Assembly: GCA_005223375.1 (NCBI GenBank)
Contig: RXOD01004262.1
Location: 1-25,052, forward strand
From: Amoebophrya sp. AT5.2
Lineage: Eukaryota; Sar; Dinophyceae; Syndiniales; Amoebophryaceae
Length of the DNA stretch: 25,052 nt
Direction: 5' to 3'
The stretch's first letter is position 1, and each line of letters starts with the position of its first letter. A program made the position numbers and the translations under genes. Below the pieces are notes generated by a model. It was not told the origin of the DNA and searched no databases. It saw nothing but the letters and a program-made list of their open reading frames with translations. Of this stretch, positions 19,752-25,052 are shown piece by piece.

Positions 19752-22700
19752 TTACTCACTTTTCTTGTCCTTCTTTCCGGACTTGTTGTCGCCGCCCTTC
19801 TTGGTGAGCGAGTTCCGCTTTTTCATCGAGTGCTTGCCGATCCCCGCGGCCTTCCCGATTTCCTGCGCTTTTTCCCGGCGCGTTTTCATCTTCATGTAGT
19901 CGATCTTGGAAGCCGGCTTTTTCTCCGGCAGCGGGTTCTTTTCCTTCTCGGTCCACGTGTTCATCAGGCCCCACTCGTCCAACACCGACACGAACCCCCC
20001 CTGGCGTTTGTAGGTGAAGTCGTCCACCTCGGCGCCGAATTCAATCGCCAGCCGCGGGATCAGGATGGATTCGATCTGGTGGTCGACCTGCGCATCGCAG
20101 TCCACGGCGGTCGAGAAAGGAGTCTTGGAAGGGCGGTAATCGCCCGTGTACTGCATGCGGAGCAAATCGGCCTTCAACCCCTGCTCCCGGCGAAACGAGC
20201 GCGCCTCCGCGACCACGTCCCCAAACAACTTGAAGGTCACAATCACGCCGGGGCGGAAGCGCTTCAAACCCTCGCCATGCTCGCCACCCTGGAAGTGCTC
20301 GTCCGGGTTCTCGCGGGGGAAGCTGGGGTTCTCCAGTTTGGTCAGTTTCGTGGCCTCGACGGCTTTGCGAATGGCGATCTCCTCGGCCATCGCCTCCTGC
20401 ACCGCGATGATGTCCGCATTCTCGAACCGGTGGACCAGCTCCGCAATCACGACGTCGGGGACAGCTTCTTTGTACAGCTGGTGATGATACAGCTGGTGCA
20501 GGCACGCGAGCGGGGCGTCGTTCAACATGTCAGCAGTGAGCGCCGTGTTGTCGCTAAACGTTTTCGCCAGGAGGAGCAGTTGCACGTGGCGCGGCGCGAA
20601 AGGAAAGTGCATCAGTTGGATCTCCTCGGCCTTGATCCACACCGGGTTCAAACCGATCTTGATCTCCAGGCTCGACGTGTTCGCGATCCGGCCGATCATC
20701 GCCTCCGAGTCCAAGTAGTCCATGAACTCGAATCCGCCCTCGCAGAATTCGACCTCGTCGCCGTTCGTCGGCCACAGGTAATGGCTCGGCTGAGCGAGGC
20801 AGGACTCGGCGCCGAGCCCATAGTTCTTTCCGCTCACGTTGGCCAAGATCATGGCGGCGCAGTTCTTCTTGCGGCACATCCCCACCTGGAACCCGTTGCT
20901 CTTCAACTTGTGGGCGATCAGTTTGATCTCCGAGAACCAGACCCCCATCTTCCGGTAGTGGTTTTGCAGCGCGTGTCCGTAGCCGTTCTCCAACGCGATC
21001 TTCGCCTCGACGCCGCGAAAGCCCAAAATGTTGCCGGCGGTGCTGGTGTACGCCGAGGCGTCCCCCAGGTAGTTGAGGTAATCCATCTGGTACTGCGGCA
21101 GCAGGTTGTTGCGGAACAACTGTTTTTTTTGGAAAAGAGCCTCTTTCAAAGACGTAAACTTTTGCGTCATGTGCCGCTCCTTTCCCCCGGCGCTCGCGAT
21201 CTGGTCTTGGAGGATGTCTTTCAGCACCTGTTGACTCTCCTCCTCCGAACTGAGAGGTTGCCACAGCTCGGGATCCAGCTCCTCGCCGCGCATCACGTCC
21301 TCCCCCGACAGCGGCAGCAAGTTGTCAAGCCTTCCGATCTGGGGCAGAATCTGGTAGCGCGGGTGGCGGTCCAGCTGCTGCAACCGTTGGCACTGCTTGG
21401 AGAAGAGGCTCTGGTCCGGGCTGGCTCTGCACTTGTAGTTTACGGCGTCCCGCCACTGCGTCTCGGATTCCTTCTCGTAGAGCGGCAGGGAGGTCACACT
21501 GCGCTCCACCGCCTTCGCGAGCCACTCACGCTTGTCGCCGCCCTCCAGCAAGCAGCGGACTGCACGCTTCGCATACACCGTGAGCGGGGCCGGAGGCTCG
21601 CGGCCGAAGGTCCGGAGGTCTTCCTCGACGAAGAAGTCAAGCGGGGCGTGGATGATCGTTTCCCACAAGCCGAATTCCGGATCCCAGCAATCCGCGTAGT
21701 AGCAGTTCACCACGTTGCGCATGATCTTCAGTCCGGGGACCAGGCACGAGCGCGAGGCGCGGATGGCGTCAATCACGCCATACAAAATGTTGCGCCACAT
21801 GCGCGGCCGGTACATGGACAGCGCCAGTTGGATCTCCGGAACGGATCGGGGTCCGTCCAACGCGGTGACGGTCGGGTCGATGTACTTCTTGTAGTTCTTG
21901 AGGACGTGCGGGCGCCCGAAAATGTGCGTCGTGTGGTTGCAGCTGTTCAACTCCTCCAGCAAGCAGAAGACATCGTAGTGGGACTGGGAAAGCAGGATGG
22001 TGTCGTCGATGTCGGTGTGGGACACGTCCAGGAGCTTCTGGCGCATCTCCGACGCGTAGCCTTTGAAGTGGACTGGCAGAGATTTCCGGGCCTGCAGGTC
22101 CTCCCCGTCGGTCTCCAGGACGTCCTCCGGGTCAATGGGGGCCCTCACGTTGATGTTCCTCACCGGATTGTTTTGCGCCGCGGGGCGCCCGGTTCGCTGC
22201 GCCGTCTCCTTATCGGCGAGCGGCTCCAGGCTGTACAGGAGTCCACGCTTCCAATCTTTCAGCATTCGGGCATGCTCGAGGGGCCGAAACCGCCGCATGG
22301 TGGTTCCGTGCAGCAGCTGCATGGAACCTGAGCGGGCGTTAGTGTGGATGAGAAGATAATCTTTTACAGCTACAGATTTAGAAAATCTAACACTAGCCAC
22401 TGTGGCGCGGATACGGGTGCGGGCCAGCGTTACATCCGCGTGGCAGGTCGGTCCAAGCGCTGCCCCCGAGGCGTATACTTAGGCATTTTAGAATAACAAA
22501 ACGGCGCTCCAATCGAGTCCGAAGCCACAGCCGGAACCAAGTGATCTCGCCTGATCCGATTCGAGGCATCATTTTAGGCATCATCCCCGGGCGGGATCCA
22601 TCGATCGAACCCCTCCAAAATGAGGCCGAGGGGGGGGGGTCCCGATGCCCCCTCTCGACCCCCCCCTTTTGGACCACTTTTGAAACCTCGCCCCGCTCCG

Positions 22701-24702
22701 AATCTGCTCAAAAGTATGCCTCCAGGCGAGCGCCGGTCTGGGGGGCTCGAGCAGAGGGCTCAAGGTTCTCGGAAAGTTGAGTCCAATGCTCGAAGAACTA
22801 CAGTTGCAGAATCCATCTAATATCAGGGCCAGTATCGAGATCGGATTGCCCCTCGTAGCGAGTAGGATGCGGCCGATCTATTCGCATTGCGATACTTCTT
22901 TCTCTAGGCCGACGCTGCCGCAATCATGTGTACAAGCAGGCGAGCGGCGTGCTTCTGCATAGATGTTCTAACATAACACTGTCTCATCCATCGAGTACTT
23001 CCCAGCCCGCCAATGAACGCGCCGTCCCGGGAGCTTCCCACCATCTCCACGTACCACTTGCGCGGCACAGACAGCTCCGGATCGCGTTCGTACTCCGCCA
23101 CCAGTTCGCGCTGGGAGAGACGCAGAAGGCCCTGGCTCACACGCGTCCCCTTCGGCCCGTTCAGGAAGCGACGATACCCGGCCGCGGACGCCGAGACCTG
23201 CTCGTTCGCATCGGACACGTTGTTCGACAGCCCAGCCGATGCCCAAGCGGCATGCGCCGGATGCCAGGAAAGTGGCAGAGCGTCCCCTCCGAGAACCGCA
23301 TTCCGCTGCTGGCTTGATCGCCGATGATGTTGATCTCCGTCCGCGCGACGGTGTCGAGGTGCGGGTCCAAGATGTCGGCGCTCCAGCACTGGATGTCGAT
23401 CGTTTCGAATGTTTCCACGATGGAACGATGCATCCGGCGGAGGGTTTTTTCCCCGAAAGCCAGCTCCAGCGCGGTTAAGTGCGCGAGCCCGGACCCGATC
23501 GCGGCCGTGTAGGAGACCGCCGTAGAATACAGCGGCGAATCTTCTGCGCGCATCATGGGGAGCGGAAAAAAATTCACCTCGTCGCGGGCTGGCTGGCCCA
23601 TGATCGCGTCGCGCCAGAAGATCTGATAAAGAAAAATAGTGGGTGTATTCTTGGGCGCAAGTTTTACACGAGATCGGTAGAGAGGTGGGGCTTCGCTTTT
23701 GATTAGATCAACACACAGCAACAGGCGCGCTGTGCCTATACCTACGAAAAAAGTATACAAATAATCCCAAAGCAATACGCTTGCGCCCCACTTCTTCGAC
23801 TTGCGGACGTCCGAGTAGTCATGGCTGATCGAGTACACGTTGCTCTGCGATCCCATGGGGATGCCGAAGTGCGCGCTCGTATGCTGCATGCGGTCGAAGT
23901 CATCGACCTGCTCCGCCAGGCGCATCGTCAGTTGGAATCCCAGTAGGCGGCTCAGGTACAGGCGCTGTAATGTCAAGAAGATGACTGCTAACTGTAAGTG
24001 CAGCACTCTCGCGAACCGTAGTAATAATCAAAAGCCAAGCCCCGGCCTTACCTTCTCGCGGTATTCGCTCCGGGTGTGTGCGCAGTTCCTCTTGAATTCG
24101 AGCTGCCTCTTGGCCCACACGCGGAACTGGTCGATTTTGACCAGATGGCTGTCGATTCCCAAGTCCAGGAAAATGTTGCGGCAGTGCGCAGGCGCGAGGA
24201 AATTGCACCACTCGTAGTGGTGCCGGAACTCCTGTTTCCGCGCGAGCAGGCAGTGCACCTCAGGTATATTTTATTGTAGTTATCGACTGACGTCGGGCAC
24301 CGCTATCGAGTATCGACTATCGATTGTATTGTAGTTATCGACTATCGATTCTATTGTAGTTACGACGTCGCGGGCGTCCCCTTCCGTGTTGTGAATCTGG
24401 TCGATCACTATTTGCGGGTCATCATCGAGCAGCTGCAGGCGCACCCGAGCCAGCTGGCGGACGTAGTTGTTCGGGTCGCGAAGTATCGACTTCAATTTGA
24501 ACAACGGTTCGGTCGTTTGGATCCCCACGATGGGATCCCGCCAGCGCGTGCTCCTGTTATTCTCGAGCATCCATGCCGGCACTCCCTGGTTGGGGTCCAC
24601 CACCGGCACGAGCGCGTGGGGTTGGACGCCGATGTTTCCGGCCGGGTGTTGCACGTAGGCGCCGGGGGGCGGATTGCCCAAGCCGTCGTCGAGGAAATCC
24701 AT
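19752..24702 (-). CDS. Large protein of unknown family, about 1,310 residues, five exons
   Basis: Exons are 24702-24364, 24258-24052, 23964-23779, 23622-22999 and 22327-19752. Introns have donors GTAACT, GTAAGG, GTATTG and GTACTC. Acceptors are CTGAG, TTACAG, TTATCAG and GCTCAG. Phases are 0, 0, 0 and 1; lengths are 105, 87, 156 and 671. The start is ATG 24702, though an AACAG just before it leaves a further 5' exon possible. The protein looks soluble and globular: no signal peptide, no repeats. Recognisable stretches include RVWAKRQLEFKRNCAHTRSE, HFGIPMGSQSNVYSISHDYS, TDIDDTILLSQSHYDVFCLL and RMWRNILYGVIDAIRAS. It ends in a Lys-rich tail (GKAAGIGKHSMKKRNSLTKK). The frame shifts once in exon 4 near GGGG at 23287-23284. 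One missing G, or a 41-base GT...AG block just upstream, would explain it. The stop overlaps GTGAGTAAAC, a perfect donor, so another 3' exon cannot be excluded. I do not recognise the family. Confidence 0.72.
22328..22998 (-). other. 671-nt intron of the large unknown gene
   Basis: This is the longest intron inferred in the window, bounded by GTACTC and an acceptor with a CTAAC branch-point-like motif 11-15 bases upstream of CGCTCAG. It contains a G10 run (22630-22639) and a C8 run (22659-22666), enclosed by TCCAAAA (22614-22620) and TTTTGGA (22667-22673), which can pair as a hairpin. Short frames inside it are unconvincing. Confidence 0.6.
24272..24360. repeat. Tandem repeat filling the first intron of the large unknown gene
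   Basis: TATTGTAGT occurs at 24272, 24327 and 24352, and TATCGACT(ATCGATT) recurs between the copies. The last two units are 25 bases apart. The array makes up nearly the whole 105-base intron (24363-24259), and GACGTC occurs near both its ends. This suggests the intron grew by local duplication. Confidence 0.65.
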
Positions 24703-25052
24703 CTGTTCAAAACTGTGCAGATCGAAGATCGAAGTAGGAGCCTATCGCTGCCGAGTCACTTAAGACCGGTATCACGACCCTTCTCCCTATATGATAGTAG
24801 TGAATGGAAGCATTTTAGCGATGATCGTCGCGCGTAGCATATAAAAATCCTGGGCGTAATGAGTAGACAAGCACGGATCCTGATTAGTCAATGGCACAAG
24901 AGGCCGCCCGTGCTGACAGACTCTCGTAGCGGTTTTGGTCTCTCTCGTTTTTGAGATCCACAACAAGACCCATGATGCCGAGGACTGTATTTGGAACGCG
25001 ATCGCATGGCTGCAGTAGAGGCCGTCGTGATCAAGCGGGCGCGCCCTGTCCA
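24703..25052. other. Upstream flank of the large unknown gene
   Basis: The last 350 bases lie upstream of ATG 24702 on the minus strand. I see no convincing coding frame, repeat or RNA gene. It presumably holds the promoter or 5' leader, or a further 5' exon outside the window. Confidence 0.4.

Noticed and set aside
19656..22331. 891-codon open frame on the plus strand
   Set aside because: It is the antisense shadow of the large minus-strand exon (22327-19752). It is rich in Arg, Leu, His and Val as expected for the complement of G+C-biased codons, and has no independent splice or start context.
1..25052. CRISPR arrays, tRNA or rRNA genes and spliced-leader copies
   Set aside because: No regularly spaced identical repeats, cloverleaf-like segments, rRNA-like blocks or the dinoflagellate spliced-leader sequence were found by eye on either strand.

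Overview
The window looks like nuclear DNA of an intron-rich unicellular eukaryote. Long open frames are interrupted by phase-matched GT...AG introns of roughly 60-670 nt. Several predicted products carry signal peptides and are cysteine-rich or Ala/Glu/Lys-rich, and there are no prokaryotic operon signals. An alveolate, and within that a Syndiniales-type dinoflagellate such as Amoebophrya, is my best guess. The main argument is an intron that carries a terminal-inverted-repeat element bordered by near-identical direct repeats, the architecture of introner elements reported from that group. No rRNA, tRNA, CRISPR array or dinoflagellate spliced-leader sequence was seen.

Layout, left to right. 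(1) 180-4735, minus: a large secreted, cysteine-rich modular protein with a PAN/apple-like domain, a poly-Thr linker and repeated CC-containing modules, in three exons plus an unresolved signal-peptide exon. (2) 4870-5312: a non-coding element with imperfect terminal inverted repeats, a strong end hairpin and a ~30-bp minisatellite inside. (3) 5437-8449, minus: a second multi-exon gene with an N-terminal signal sequence and cysteine-rich downstream exons. Its first intron holds the introner-like element, and its 3' part is only partly resolved. (4) 9291-15663, minus: a very long Ala-rich coiled-coil protein with a signal peptide in exon 1. The next frame downstream (10713-9291, ending in a membrane helix) has no start codon and lies in the same frame just past the apparent TAG stop, so the two are probably one gene. 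(5) 16064-17209, minus: a coiled-coil gene with an in-frame TAG that is probably intronic. (6) 17803-19127, plus: the only convincing plus-strand gene, a probable PD-(D/E)xK-type nuclease relative with one frame break. (7) 19752-24702, minus: a ~1,310-residue protein of unknown family in five exons, with one frame break.

Six of the seven units are on the minus strand. The nuclease-like gene converges on the large unknown gene. Gene functions do not combine into a recognisable pathway. The common theme of the left two thirds is export: at least three genes encode products routed to the secretory pathway or cell surface. Splice junctions were inferred by eye from reading phase and GT/AG signals and have no transcript support.
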